Assembly: GCA_001586195.1 (NCBI GenBank)
Contig: CP014609.1
Coordinates: 346,001-410,000, forward strand
Reading direction: 5' to 3'
DNA length: 64,000 nt
DNA from: Solibacillus silvestris
GTDB taxonomy: Bacteria; Bacillota; Bacilli; Bacillales_A; Planococcaceae
In this document: one piece after another, positions 1 to 9,128 of the stretch
How positions within the stretch are numbered: position 1 is the stretch's first letter
Layout: each line of letters begins with the position of its first letter
Notes under the pieces: generated by a model
Database searches by the model: none
Seen by the model: the letters and a program-made list of their open reading frames with translations, nothing else
Told to the model about the DNA's origin: nothing
Position numbers and translations under genes: made by a program

Positions 1-1
1 A

Positions 2-3000
2 GCGCGTACAGCTATTCAAGTTTTAGACTTCTACGATATTACTAATCCATCAGTAGCTAACTTCAATCCAAAAGGTAACACTACTCGTGGTCAATTCGCT
101 ACATTCTTACACAAAACAATCAACTCTGACTTCGCTGGTGCTGCTGCAACAACAGGTACTGTTAAGGCAATTAACGCTACTACTGTTGAAGTAACATTTT
201 CAGATGCAGTTGATAATGTTAACGCTCTTAAATTCGCTATCGAAGGTCTTGAAGTAAAAAATGCTTCAGTTAAACAAACTGACGCTAAAACTGTAGTATT
301 AACTACTGCTGCTCAAGAAGCTAACAAAGAATATACAGTAACTCTTGATGGAGTTAAGCTTGGCACATTTAAAGGTGTTAATGCTGCAGTTCCTACAAAA
401 GTTACAATTAAAGATGTTGACGGCGACCGTTCACACCAAGGTGTTATCGGAAACGAAGTAACAGTTCGTGCAGAAGTTACTGTAGCTGATGGTCAATCTA
501 AAGCTGGTATCCCTGTAACATTCAACGTTGTTAACAACAACTCTAATACAAACGAAAAAATCGAAAAAGTTGCTTATACTGATGCAAATGGTGTAGCTAC
601 TTACTCTTATACTCGTTACTATGCATCAACTGATGATGTAACAGCTTATGCTACAAGCAAATCTTCTGTAAATTCAACTGCTAAAGTTTACTGGGCTAAT
701 GCTCATCAATTAACTATTAAAGATATTACAGAAAAAACAACAGTAACAAACGGAGATAACAAAGTTTATGAAATTAACTCTTCTAACTTCAAAAACGGTT
801 ATGTATTCGTAGCATTTACTGGTAACTTAGATGTAGCTCCAGATAAAATTGAAGATGGTGTAACTGTTGAAGGTAACTCAGTTCATCGTTTAAATTCAGA
901 TGGTGCACCTGTACTTGGAAAAATCGGTGGTAACTATCCATATAAATCAACTTTAGGTAACGAACAAGTTATTGCGGTTAAATTAGATGCAAACGGTAAA
1001 GCTAACTTAGTTGTATCAGGAACTAATGCATCAGCAAAACCTGTTGTATATGAAGGTAAACTAGTAGGAACTTCTCCTTCTAAAACAAATTTAGCTCACT
1101 ATGATGCAACTTACAGTGCAACAGCACTTCAAGCTCATGCTTCAGAAGTTAAATTTGATAAAGTAGTAAATTACGGCTTAACTATTAAAGCACAAGGTGT
1201 ACGTGATGCTGCTGTTTCTAATACAAACGGTACTGGTGGTCGTGATTATGAAATCGCTTATACTAAAGCAGATGGAAAACCTGTAGCAAAAGGTACTACA
1301 GTTTATGTAGCAATTCCAACTAAAGGTCTAAGTTCTGGTACTAACTTCCAATTATTAAATGAAGATGAAGAAACGGTTGGATTACAATCTGGTTTATCAA
1401 CTTCAGATTATAATGTCTATGCATTATCTACTGATAAAGATGGGAAAGTACTATTCACTGTTACTGCTAGAAATGCAGAAGACTATGTACAACCAATTGC
1501 GTTCTTAAACGACAACAAACCAACTGGTTCAACTTTCTTTGATAAAGATGATACACAAGCATCTGATGACGTAACATACTTCACGAATTCAGTAACATAC
1601 GCATCTAGTTTAGCTTTAGTGAATTCAACTGATAAGAAACAAACATCATTTGCTGCTGGACATGAAGCTGCAAAATTCTCTTATCGTTTAGTAGACCAAA
1701 ACGGTAAAGTACGTAAAGCAGATAAACAAACTCAAGTTACATTTAGTGTTTCTGCAGGTGAAGGTCAAATTACAGCAGGTAATGAAATTGTTCATCCACA
1801 CCAAACTAAGACAATTACAAGATCTTTAGAAGTTGGTCAAAGCAAAGTAGACCTTACAGTAAATGCACAAACACCAACTACAGTAAATGTATATGCTACT
1901 TCATCACAAGCAGGATTTACATTCTTACCTACTGAATCTCTTGTAGCAACATTTACAAATACTTCTATTGTAAATGTAAATGGTACTGTAACAAATGTTA
2001 ATAAAACTGACGGTATTGTAACAGTTAATGGTGTTCCATATAACTTAAATGGAGCAACATACCTAAACCAAGGTACTGCAGTACCTACATTAAGTGCATT
2101 CTATGATCACTTAACTGCAGGTAAATATGTTTCAATCACTAAAGATGCTGATGGAAAATTAGTATTTAATATTATTCAAGCTCCAGCTCCAACACCTACA
2201 TTAGTGACGAAGGCTGAAGTAACGGCTGATGATACAGTTAAAGTAACATTCTCAGGTGCAGTTAATGCTTCACCAACAGCTTCACAATTTGCTATTGACT
2301 TTAATGGAAATGGTACTATTGAATCGAATGAATATGCAACAGCAGCTTCTGGTTCAAGTACAGATTTAACATTAACATTTGCTACTGTTCACAATTTATC
2401 AACTTCAACTGTGACTGTACCAAACTTACAATATACACCAACAACAGCTGGAACATTACTTTCTGTTGCAAGTACTAATGTAACAACTGCATTTACAACT
2501 CCAGTAACAGTTGCGAAAGCTGCACATGGTGTTACTGTATCAACTACAAATACAGCTGGCGTAGCTGCAGAAGCTTTAACTAATACTTTATCAATTCCAA
2601 CTGGTAAAGTTGTAAATGCTGGTAATATGATTGTATCTTTACAAGCAGATAAAGCTGGTGTAACATCACCTATTAACGTTCCAGTTGCTGTAACATTATT
2701 AGATGATGAAAAAGCTGTTGCTTCTAAGATTGCAACAGAATTAAATAAATTAACTGCATTAACTTCTAAATTTACAATTGTTGCGGATGATGCTGATGTA
2801 GTTGTAACTGCAAAAGATATTGCTAATGAAGCTAATACTACTTTAGTAGTAGATATTGCGGATCAAACAGATGCTGCATATACTTCAATTTATACAGCTG
2901 ACTTTGATGGTATTACATCTGGTGTGACTGGATCATCAACTGCTGGTTCTATTGGTACTCTTGCTGTAACAAATGCAACATTCACTAATGTTACAGGTAC

Positions 3001-3244
3001 AGGTACAGTAGCTCCATTAAAAGTTAAAGTATTAACTACAGGTGGTTCTACTTTAGTAGATACTGATGTAACAGTTTCAGTACTAGCAGGTGAAACTGGG
3101 GCTCAAGTTGCAGCTAAAGTGAAAACTGCTTTAGAAGCAAATGCAACTATTGCTGCAAACTACACAGTAACAGTATCAGGTGCAATTGTGACTTTAACTA
3201 ATAAAGTCGCTGAAGTTCAAACTACAACAATTACTGTAGAATAA
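2..3244 (+). CDS. S-layer protein, 5' end outside window
   Basis: The frame is open from base 2 to the TAA at 3242-3244, so this is the 3' part of a longer gene. The first ~40 residues are the end of an SLH repeat (NFNPKGNTTRGQFATF), the domain that binds secondary cell-wall polymer. The remaining ~1040 residues are Thr/Val/Ala-rich beta-sandwich (Ig-like) sequence typical of the self-assembling part of S-layer proteins. Codon use is strongly biased to GCT/GCA, AAA and ACA/ACT, as in highly expressed S-layer genes. The sequence after AAGGCAATTAAC (163-174) is homologous to the SLH-less cassette at 32839-35757. A terminator follows at 3303. The TTG/GTG codon near 1619 is internal, not a start. 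Confidence 0.9.
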   Translation, partial: ARTAIQVLDFYDITNPSVANFNPKGNTTRGQFATFLHKTINSDFAGAAATTGTVKAINATTVEVTFSDAVDNVNALKFAIEGLEVKNASVKQTDAKTVVLTTAAQEANKEYTVTLDGVKLGTFKGVNAAVPTKVTIKDVDGDRSHQGVIGNEVTVRAEVTVADGQSKAGIPVTFNVVNNNSNTNEKIEKVAYTDANGVATYSYTRYYASTDDVTAYATSKSSVNSTAKVYWANAHQLTIKDITEKTTVTNGDNKVYEINSSNFKNGYVFVAFTGNLDVAPDKIEDGVTVEGNSVHRLNSDGAPVLGKIGGNYPYKSTLGNEQVIAVKLDANGKANLVVSGTNASAKPVVYEGKLVGTSPSKTNLAHYDATYSATALQAHASEVKFDKVVNYGLTIKAQGVRDAAVSNTNGTGGRDYEIAYTKADGKPVAKGTTVYVAIPTKGLSSGTNFQLLNEDEETVGLQSGLSTSDYNVYALSTDKDGKVLFTVTARNAEDYVQPIAFLNDNKPTGSTFFDKDDTQASDDVTYFTNSVTYASSLALVNSTDKKQTSFAAGHEAAKFSYRLVDQNGKVRKADKQTQVTFSVSAGEGQITAGNEIVHPHQTKTITRSLEVGQSKVDLTVNAQTPTTVNVYATSSQAGFTFLPTESLVATFTNTSIVNVNGTVTNVNKTDGIVTVNGVPYNLNGATYLNQGTAVPTLSAFYDHLTAGKYVSITKDADGKLVFNIIQAPAPTPTLVTKAEVTADDTVKVTFSGAVNASPTASQFAIDFNGNGTIESNEYATAASGSSTDLTLTFATVHNLSTSTVTVPNLQYTPTTAGTLLSVASTNVTTAFTTPVTVAKAAHGVTVSTTNTAGVAAEALTNTLSIPTGKVVNAGNMIVSLQADKAGVTSPINVPVAVTLLDDEKAVASKIATELNKLTALTSKFTIVADDADVVVTAKDIANEANTTLVVDIADQTDAAYTSIYTADFDGITSGVTGSSTAGSIGTLAVTNATFTNVTGTGTVAPLKVKVLTTGGSTLVDTDVTVSVLAGETGAQVAAKVKTALEANATIAANYTVTVSGAIVTLTNKVAEVQTTTITVE

Positions 3245-3302
3245 TTTGAGTAGGTGCCAGGCACTGAGACAATTCATGATAATGAATTAAGTGAGGTTGG
3301 AG

Positions 3303-3340
3303 AGTCCCATGTGAGAGAAATCTTGCATGGGGCTTTTTCT
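3303..3340 (+). terminator. Terminator of the left S-layer gene (cassette-end family 1)
   Basis: The stem AGTCCCATG / CATGGGGCT (one G-T pair) is followed by a T-rich tail. The same hairpin with the loop core GAGARAAATCTTG recurs at 6435, 35821 and 38884. Two of those copies also directly follow S-layer open frames. Confidence 0.8.
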
Positions 3341-3372
3341 GTTGTGGGTTGAGTATGTTCCATGCACAGAAA

Positions 3373-3654
3373 CAAATCGGTGGATTCTTAGCAACAACTG
3401 AATATAACAAATTCAATAAACGTCAAAAACAAGATGTGTTAGATGCAGTTAATGCTTTATCAGCTGATGATGCTCTTACAGATTTATAATTAGCAATTAA
3501 GAATGGTACTGCTAATTGTAAAACTAACGCTACATTTGATGTTGGGACAATTGCAGCAAGTTCAACTTTAACTGGTATTACTGTTAAAGATGCATTCAGG
3601 GATGCAATTGACTTAACTAAAGTAACTCCAGCTACTAAATTAGATGTACAATAA
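3373..3654 (+). pseudogene. Remnant of another S-layer gene 3' end
   Basis: Read from 3373, one frame gives 93 residues of S-layer-like sequence (KFNKRQKQDVLDAVNALSA, then ITVKDAFRDAIDLTKVTPA) with one internal TAA after ALTDL and a final TAA at 3652-3654. There is no start codon or ribosome site. The composition matches S-layer C-termini, but it is not the same sequence as the gene just upstream or the cassette at 32.8 kb. It is therefore likely a scrap of a further paralogue left by recombination. Confidence 0.65.
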
Positions 3655-3730
3655 TTAGCATTGATGAAAAGAGTGCACTTATCTCACATGAGATTTTGCT
3701 AATTCATTGGGATTCCAGAATTGATGAAAT

Positions 3731-3768
3731 GCTCTACATGGCTTCGGCTGTGTAGGGCTTTTCTTTTT
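3731..3768 (+). terminator. UUCG-loop terminator (cassette-end family 2)
   Basis: A 12-bp imperfect stem (GCTCTACATGGC / GCTGTGTAGGGC) closed by a TTCG tetraloop precedes TTTTCTTTTT. Near-identical copies lie at 39199-39237 and, degraded, at 36139-36176. In all three places it lies downstream of S-layer sequence. The rest of the gap to 3998 shows no gene. Confidence 0.8.
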
Positions 3769-3998
3769 GCCTGTCGCCTTCAAAAACTAAAATTCTAGTT
3801 GAATCACTCTATTTTTCATATGGTGATTCTTATGTAAATATTGGAATTTGGGAAGGGAATAACCGTGGGGATTTGATAGGAGTTTAAAAAATGCATGACA
3901 AATAACCCTTTCATTGGTGGCTTTTAAAAAAAAATAATGATGCTTTTACGCAATTTTTTTGTATGTATGATAAAGACCATTCAACACAGGTATTGCTT

Positions 3999-5039
3999 CT
4001 AGTTTTGTTTCCTCTGCGGATGACACGGAAGGTAGGTTGGAGAAGCAACAGGCGTCTTACCATTTATACCTTGATGTGTTCGATTCGTGTTGTAATAGTC
4101 ATTTATGTATTCATGAAGTAGTTTGCGTAAATGTAATTGATTTAATGGAATAATATGATCTAATAGCTCTCGCTTAATTGTACCAATGACTCTTTCTGCA
4201 TACGGATTTTGCCACGGTGAGCGATAGGCTGTTCGCTTAGAAGTAATGCCTGATGATATTAAAAACCGTTGAAATGCTTTTGATCGGAAAATCGGATCAT
4301 TATCATGAACGAAATATTTCGGTACATTTCCAAATGGCGTTGCGTTTCTAAATTGTTGTACAGTCCATTGGGCAGTAGGATTAGTTGTGACACCAAAAGA
4401 AACAATTTTTCGAGTTTGATGATCAATGATTACCAATACATAAAGTACACCAAAAGTTAATGTTGGAATTGTTAAGAAGTCAGTTGCCCAAGTTACAGAC
4501 TGATGATTTTCCAGGAATGTTTTCCATGATTGAATTTGTCTTTCTGTTGGTGGTTTTCTGGTACTCGGAATATACTTTGCAATTGTATTCGGTGCTGGTG
4601 GTTTTTCAATTCCAAGTAGACATAGTTTTTCATGGATTTTCTCAGGTGATAGCAACTGGTTTTCTCTGTGTACTTGCTTTATGAGTTTAATCGCTTCTTG
4701 AGATATTTTAGGTCGACCTATTTTTCTTGATTTACGTTTCCAGTGTAATTTGAAAGCGGTACGATGCCATTTGATGACGGTTTTAGGTTGAACAACTATT
4801 ATGAGCGATTTCCAGCTTACCAAATACTTAGATAGTATAACCCAAAGTTGTCTAAATGCTGGAGTAGGTGTTGGTTTAGGCAGTTTTTGTTTTTCAAAAC
4901 GCTGTTGATACAATGCTAATTGACTTCTAAGGGCAATATTTTCTAGTTTAATAGTATTTGTGGTTTTGAAGAATAGCGACAGAAATGGTATGAAATAGTT
5001 GAGCCATTCTTTTAAAAGTACATATAATGAACGAATCAA
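3999..5039 (-). CDS. DDE integrase-core transposase
   Basis: A 346-residue protein with a retroviral-type integrase core. The acidic residues lie in ATDFLTIPT (first D), VHDNDPIF (second D) and NPYAERVIG (E about 35 residues later). The N-terminal ~130 residues are basic and helical, as expected for DNA binding. The start is TTG at 5037-5039, with AAGGAGT about 10 bases upstream. It is a single-frame transposase, unlike the two-frame IS3 element at 54.7 kb. I could not identify terminal inverted repeats, so the element limits and exact IS family are unknown. It separates the left S-layer gene from the accessory genes. Confidence 0.8.
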   Translation of the reverse strand: MIRSLYVLLKEWLNYFIPFLSLFFKTTNTIKLENIALRSQLALYQQRFEKQKLPKPTPTPAFRQLWVILSKYLVSWKSLIIVVQPKTVIKWHRTAFKLHWKRKSRKIGRPKISQEAIKLIKQVHRENQLLSPEKIHEKLCLLGIEKPPAPNTIAKYIPSTRKPPTERQIQSWKTFLENHQSVTWATDFLTIPTLTFGVLYVLVIIDHQTRKIVSFGVTTNPTAQWTVQQFRNATPFGNVPKYFVHDNDPIFRSKAFQRFLISSGITSKRTAYRSPWQNPYAERVIGTIKRELLDHIIPLNQLHLRKLLHEYINDYYNTNRTHQGINGKTPVASPTYLPCHPQRKQN

Positions 5040-5101
5040 ACTAATCGACTCCTTCTAAGATTATTGATATTTATTTTCCATTTTAATACCAAGAGCGAGG
5101 A

Positions 5102-5293
5102 ATATTCAATGGGAATATTTATGAATAAATTTCAAAGAAGTTAAAAACGGTTGTGGACTTTTTCTTTGATTATATATAACTGATTATTCAATATACTTAC
5201 TTGGATATGAACACCATATGACTATAAACCTATAATTTGTAAAATATAATTGATATTCCCATTGAGTGTATGATATCATTTGTTCAATGGGGG
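5102..5293. promoter_or_regulatory. Three TCAATGGG motifs upstream of the RHH gene (candidate operator)
   Basis: TCAATGGG occurs at 5106-5113 and 5284-5291 and as CCCATTGA at 5258-5265. The last two form an inverted repeat around the inner palindrome ATGATATCAT and abut the ribosome site GGGGGTGG of the gene starting at 5301. Ribbon-helix-helix proteins commonly bind repeated short motifs in their own promoters, so autoregulation is a reasonable inference. A hairpin occluding the ribosome site is also possible. Confidence 0.4.
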
Positions 5294-5300
5294 TGGAAGT

Positions 5301-5912
5301 ATGCAAAAGAAGTTTTTACTTCGTTTAAGAGAAGAGATGTATGAAGATCTTGCTTCCTTGTCAGGTCAGAAAAGTTTAAATCAATATATTAATGAGATTC
5401 TTGATAATCATATCCTAAATTCAAAGGGGCGTGTTTCAAAAATGGATAAAGTTATTATTGGCAACAAAACAGTAAATGAGCTGCGTGAAGCTGTTACTGT
5501 AACTCAGCAGGACTGGTATATGAAGATTTTGGATAAATACAATATCTATTTCTTCTCACCAAATAGAATCGTTTCTCCAATGATGTCAATCCTGTTTTAT
5601 GGTGATTCTAGTTGTGAGCCTGCAAGGAGTATTAGTAGATTTGGTAAAGTCTCGCATATTTATCGTAACGTTACAGGAGAAGAACTTGAAACGATTCCTG
5701 AAATGAAGGAGTTGTTATATGATGCGGAATTTGCGGAGGAAATAATAACTTGGAATAATTACCAAATTGCTGTGTTGTCTGAAGTTGTGAGACTTGAAAA
5801 CCCCCTTCCTTTAACCAAAGAATACGTTAATCATCCAAGAATAATTGTTAATCGTGAAACAACTCTTGCTAAATTTTTTGCTGCCAAAAAAATTGATGAT
5901 TTATTTCTATAA
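5301..5912 (+). CDS. Ribbon-helix-helix N-terminal protein, function unknown
   Basis: A 203-residue protein. I place the start at ATG 5301 because GGGGGTGG lies 8 bases upstream; an in-frame TTG at 5280 lies before the ribosome site. Residues 1-40 (QKKFLLRLREEMYEDLASLS, then NQYINEILDNH) match the beta-helix-helix pattern of Arc/MetJ-type or toxin-antitoxin-associated DNA-binding domains. The remaining ~160 residues are not recognised. The next gene starts 61 bases downstream on the same strand and is probably co-transcribed. TCAATGGG repeats upstream may be its operator. Confidence 0.6.
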   Translation: MQKKFLLRLREEMYEDLASLSGQKSLNQYINEILDNHILNSKGRVSKMDKVIIGNKTVNELREAVTVTQQDWYMKILDKYNIYFFSPNRIVSPMMSILFYGDSSCEPARSISRFGKVSHIYRNVTGEELETIPEMKELLYDAEFAEEIITWNNYQIAVLSEVVRLENPLPLTKEYVNHPRIIVNRETTLAKFFAAKKIDDLFL

Positions 5913-5973
5913 AACTAATTTACTTCTAAGAATAGCATAATGACAATGAGATAGATAAAAAGGAGAGTAGGAC

Positions 5974-6339
5974 ATGAGAAAAGTTGTTGTTCGATACATG
6001 ATATTTCCTAGCATCGAACAGGGCGTTTCAGGTTTTTATGAGCATGAAAATGATAAGCGTTGTATCGAGCCTAGTAAGCCATACAAAAGTGGAGTCTGCC
6101 ATACAGTTGGTGAAGAGTTAGATGAATTAGCCGGGAAGGTCGGATTTATCACAAGGGAAGAATTTGCATCGAAATTTAATAGTCAATACTGGAAAAATGC
6201 TTATGGTCAAGAATTGTCAACAATTGTGGGGAAAGCCCTGGAAAGTAAGGGTATTGTTATGAATATTAACGGAGAAGATGTATTGTTTCAATGTCCTGAA
6301 AATGAATTTGTCACTTGGCAAGTGAGAAAACACAAATAA
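5974..6339 (+). CDS. Hypothetical protein, 121 aa
   Basis: ATG start with AAGGAGAG eight bases upstream. It is soluble, with no signal peptide or membrane segment. It begins RKVVVRYMIFPSIEQG and has a mixed alpha/beta character. I do not recognise a family. It follows the RHH gene closely, so the two may form an operon, and it is followed by a cassette-family terminator at 6435. Confidence 0.6.
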   Translation: MRKVVVRYMIFPSIEQGVSGFYEHENDKRCIEPSKPYKSGVCHTVGEELDELAGKVGFITREEFASKFNSQYWKNAYGQELSTIVGKALESKGIVMNINGEDVLFQCPENEFVTWQVRKHK

Positions 6340-6434
6340 TGCTCGAGCCAAAATTTCATGCACTGGGTGCAGAAATAATTCTGATATTACACTACAATTT
6401 ATGAAAATACATTGAGTGTGGTTAGATAAGGGAG

Positions 6435-6475
6435 AGTCCTATGTGAGAGAAATCTTGCATGGGGCTTTTCTTTTT
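6435..6475 (+). terminator. Terminator, cassette-end family 1
   Basis: AGTCCTATG pairs with CATGGGGCT at 6458-6466, followed by TTTTCTTTTT. It has the same loop and tail as the hairpin at 3303. Here it lies behind a non-S-layer gene, which suggests the hairpin travelled with a cassette border. Confidence 0.75.
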
Positions 6476-6554
6476 GTGTTCTAGTTCCTGTATAAGGGAA
6501 AAGCCGTAATAACTCACCTTTGAAATATTTAATATTACTAATAGGTAATATAAT

Positions 6555-6598
6555 AATGCCTTTCATTCCGAATATGGAGTAAAGGCATTTTCTATTTT
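6555..6598 (+). terminator. Leader hairpin upstream of the small ORF (candidate attenuator)
   Basis: AATGCCTTTCATTCC pairs with GGAGTAAAGGCATT and is followed by TTCTATTTT. It sits directly before the ribosome site GGAGGAAG of the ORF at 6615. The same arrangement recurs at 39317-39360 and, degraded, at about 36256-36300. A terminator placed between promoter and ribosome site suggests attenuation. Confidence 0.55.
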
Positions 6599-6614
6599 GG
6601 AGGAAGCGTTACAA

Positions 6615-6764
6615 ATGGAAAAGAAACAAAAGAAAGTTCCTGCAAAGAGAATTCAGCTATTGGATGTGGTGTTAGAGAGAAAGGGATCGCAAGTGTTTTC
6701 AGGACGAAGTGTTCTATCGCCAGAGGATGATAAACATCAATCGAGATTTCATTGGAGAAAGTGA
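6615..6764 (+). CDS. Small MEKKQ-type protein, 49 aa
   Basis: ATG at 6615 is preceded by GGAGGAAG at a spacing of about 9. The frame encodes 49 residues beginning MEKKQKKVPAKRIQLLDVVL. A related start (MEESQKNVPAKRVDL) occurs at 35986, and a six-residue stub (MEEKQC) at 39377. It is basic and soluble, with no family recognised. The good ribosome site and the three related starts argue it is, or was, a real gene. Confidence 0.45.
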   Translation: MEKKQKKVPAKRIQLLDVVLERKGSQVFSGRSVLSPEDDKHQSRFHWRK

Positions 6765-6821
6765 CAGAGAGTAATACCGTGTACTAGGTACACTAATTTG
6801 TTCGTTCAATAGTTTAGTAAT

Positions 6822-7150
6822 TCATTCGGTATATTTATTTTCAGTAATAAAATAGTGGTAAATTTCAATATCTGAATCGATGAAACCACTTAGTTTCGCT
6901 CCATACATTGTTCGATATATATTCTCTATACCAACAGGGTTGTCGGTATGAATATATTTTATTTGCCCGTAAGCCTTGTTTACAAACATATTTTACTAAG
7001 TCATAACCAGTTGGCGATAGATTACCTTGTAGATCTTTTCCTTAATCATGGTCAAGAGAAAGTATATCGTATATCTATTTGGTGATTTTCAAGTAAGTGA
7101 ATTGTTTCTTTAAACGTTCTTGTCACGACAAAACCAATAGGACAATCTCT
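6822..7150 (-). pseudogene. Degraded copy of the receiver-like gene at 36547-36900
   Basis: The DNA matches the intact gene at 36547-36900 along most of its length, but it has substitutions and frame damage. It also lacks the segment holding the start codon: AGGACAATCTCT runs straight into AAGAATTACTGATATTT, whereas the intact copy has about 55 more bases. It cannot give a full product. Confidence 0.7.
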
Positions 7151-7293
7151 AAGAATTACTGATATTTAGTAGTATATATTGAGTCTCATCTATATAAAAA
7201 AAGCAGAAATAGTCCTTCAACTAATTCTGCAAAAAGCTATTATAATGTGCAACATTCTATTTCCATGTAGTTTAAAAGTTTGCTTTAACTTCA

Positions 7294-8271
7294 CTAAATT
7301 GCTTCTTGGATATACCAATTAAGACGAGGCTCTGTTATTTGTACTTTATCTAGATTAATAGGTAAGTTCTTCAAGTATTTGAACATATCTGCAATGGAAA
7401 CCTGTGGGTTGAACCATAAGTAATGAGATATTTCCTCTTCTGTTTTTGCATATGGTAATGTTTCTTGTATTGAATAGTTAATACTACATGTCCCCAGCCA
7501 TTCCTCGAAATACTGGACTTTTTGTTGATCTTTGTGATGCAAGTTAAGCGTTAGTGTAAACTCATTCAATTGAAGAGAGAAGAAACATTTTTGTTCATCT
7601 TGCATAATGCAACCTTGGATTTGACAAGTACTATCCTCAAAAGTATTGCTATTTTCCGCTTCATTAATCCAATTTCTTGTCACTGCAACGACATGCTTTT
7701 TTACTTCATCTAATTCATAAGGAGTTAGGCGATTGAATAAATCATTCTGTAACTCCTTTAACCAAACAGGGACTTTTTGATTTACGTAATCTTCATCACA
7801 GGATAATAGAGCATTCATCAGAAGTGTAATAGATTCTTGTGATGGTTTAGATGAATGCTCAGTTGAATAATTCGTTATTGGCTTTGGTTCTATTTTTGCT
7901 CCAACACCTGTTTCAACTACTACCTGTTGAAAGTTTTCCTTGTTTCCACTATCACGTAATTTTAATAAGGTATTCGGTTTTAATTTGAATAATTCTTCTA
8001 TTCTAAGCAAGAGATTGTCTGCACCCCCTTTGTGTCCTTGTTCAATTAACGCTATATAAGTTGAAGATATACCCAATTTTAATGAGAGTTCGCTTTGTGT
8101 AAGCTTTTGCTCTTTACGTAACTCTTTGATTTTATTGCCCATTTGGATATAGAGTTTTTCTTGTTTCGTAGATTTTTCTCCAACTGGTTTTAATCCTTTT
8201 TTGCTACTTGATACTGTTGGTTTGGTAACTTTGAATTCTTGAATTTTATTTCCTTTCTTAACTCGACTCAT
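7294..8271 (-). CDS. Xre-family transcriptional regulator with C-terminal extension
   Basis: I place the start at ATG 8269-8271 (325 aa), because AAGGAGG lies 9 bases upstream; the ATG at 8277 is only 3 bases from it. Residues ~40-100 form a helix-turn-helix of the Xre/Cro type (IKELRKEQKLTQSELSLKLG, then SSTYIALIEQGHKGG). A Lys/Ser-rich tail precedes it. The C-terminal ~200 residues are unrecognised and contain Cys pairs. It lies between a duplicated block and the recombinase cluster, in the opposite orientation to the recombinases, and may control either side. Its targets are unknown. Confidence 0.75.
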   Translation of the reverse strand: MSRVKKGNKIQEFKVTKPTVSSSKKGLKPVGEKSTKQEKLYIQMGNKIKELRKEQKLTQSELSLKLGISSTYIALIEQGHKGGADNLLLRIEELFKLKPNTLLKLRDSGNKENFQQVVVETGVGAKIEPKPITNYSTEHSSKPSQESITLLMNALLSCDEDYVNQKVPVWLKELQNDLFNRLTPYELDEVKKHVVAVTRNWINEAENSNTFEDSTCQIQGCIMQDEQKCFFSLQLNEFTLTLNLHHKDQQKVQYFEEWLGTCSINYSIQETLPYAKTEEEISHYLWFNPQVSIADMFKYLKNLPINLDKVQITEPRLNWYIQEAI

Positions 8272-8554
8272 TTTCATTCTCCTCCTTTATTATTCTCATT
8301 TATAACCAAATAGAGTCACCTTTATACAGAATATAGAATAAGAAAGTCGTTATTTTAGAATGATAGTATTCGAGATGCTTTCTACATTTATATAAAAAAT
8401 CCATCTGTCCGAGAGAAAAAGAAGATTTGATTCTGATAAATGCAACTACCTGATCTATGTATTGAACCCCGTTAGTGACATGCTCAATTTGTCGAAAGAG
8501 GACATCTCTAAAAAGATGTCCTTCATTTTGTATTGCAAATAATCAAGCCTTTCA

Positions 8555-8758
8555 TTAGAGCTCTTGTACGTTTACTTTATACTGACTAATTCGTTTTACA
8601 ACTCGGAATTTGGTACCTAACTCACCATCAGACCAAGCAGCATTTCGTAATTCTTTCATTTTTTTATATGCCGCTTTCTCCTCCTTATATTTAGTAACAT
8701 CCTTCCAGTATTCATCAAAAATTTCAAAGTATTGCATCTGTATCACATTAACAAACAT
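8555..8758 (-). CDS. Small hypothetical protein, 67 aa
   Basis: I chose ATG 8756-8758 because GAGGGGGTG lies about 6 bases upstream. An in-frame GTG at 8767 overlaps that site. The protein is helical and basic (YKEEKAAYKKMKELRNAAW) with no signal or membrane segment, and no family is recognised. The opposite-strand frame over the same bases is probably a shadow, since it lacks a ribosome site. Confidence 0.5.
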   Translation of the reverse strand: MFVNVIQMQYFEIFDEYWKDVTKYKEEKAAYKKMKELRNAAWSDGELGTKFRVVKRISQYKVNVQEL

Positions 8759-8938
8759 AACAAACACCCCCTCAATCGTTTCTAAATTTATTATGGGAAC
8801 ATTTGTTCTTTTTATAACAAGTGAAATACAATTTTCTTTACTCTAAAAATCCATACTTGATTAGATTCTTCTATAAAACAATGTGATTTAACAGAACTTA
8901 AAAACTCCATCACATCCCTCTAAAAATTAGTATGAATT

Positions 8939-8970
8939 AAACCCTGATTTTTAGGGGTTTTTAACTTTTT
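8939..8970 (+). terminator. Terminator-like hairpin before the recombinase cluster
   Basis: AAACCCT and AGGGGTTT flank a short loop, followed by TTAACTTTTTTT. The stretch 8768-9128 holds this hairpin and the recombinase leader but no other gene. The leader (8980-9128) resembles 37100-37238 before the third A-type recombinase. Confidence 0.55.
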
Positions 8971-9128
8971 TTCTTTATTCACTTAGTAATAAGATGCACC
9001 TAAGAAGGAATGTTTTTCAAGAGAGTTATTACAAATAAATCTAAAAACATGTATAAGAACGGAAAAAACAGTTAACGATGGTAGTAAGAAACGAAAAGGT
9101 AAAAAAAGTAAAAGAAGGATAGTGACAC

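Larger units (their letters stand above)
6500..7250. repeat. Duplicated block, copy 1 (other copy about 36205-37015)
   Basis: Both copies carry, in order, the phrase CGTAATAACTCA, a leader hairpin, a short MEEKQ-like open frame or its trace, and a minus-strand receiver-like gene. Both then end in AGAAATAGTCCTTCAACTAA. In each case an A-type tyrosine recombinase follows, directly at 37.2 kb and after the Xre gene here. Confidence 0.75.

Noticed and set aside
6615-6764. Small ORF as a toxin-antitoxin member
   Set aside because: No partner gene and no toxin-like features.
8610-8846. Plus-strand frame over the small minus-strand gene
   Set aside because: No ribosome site; the minus-strand frame has a strong one and a coherent composition.
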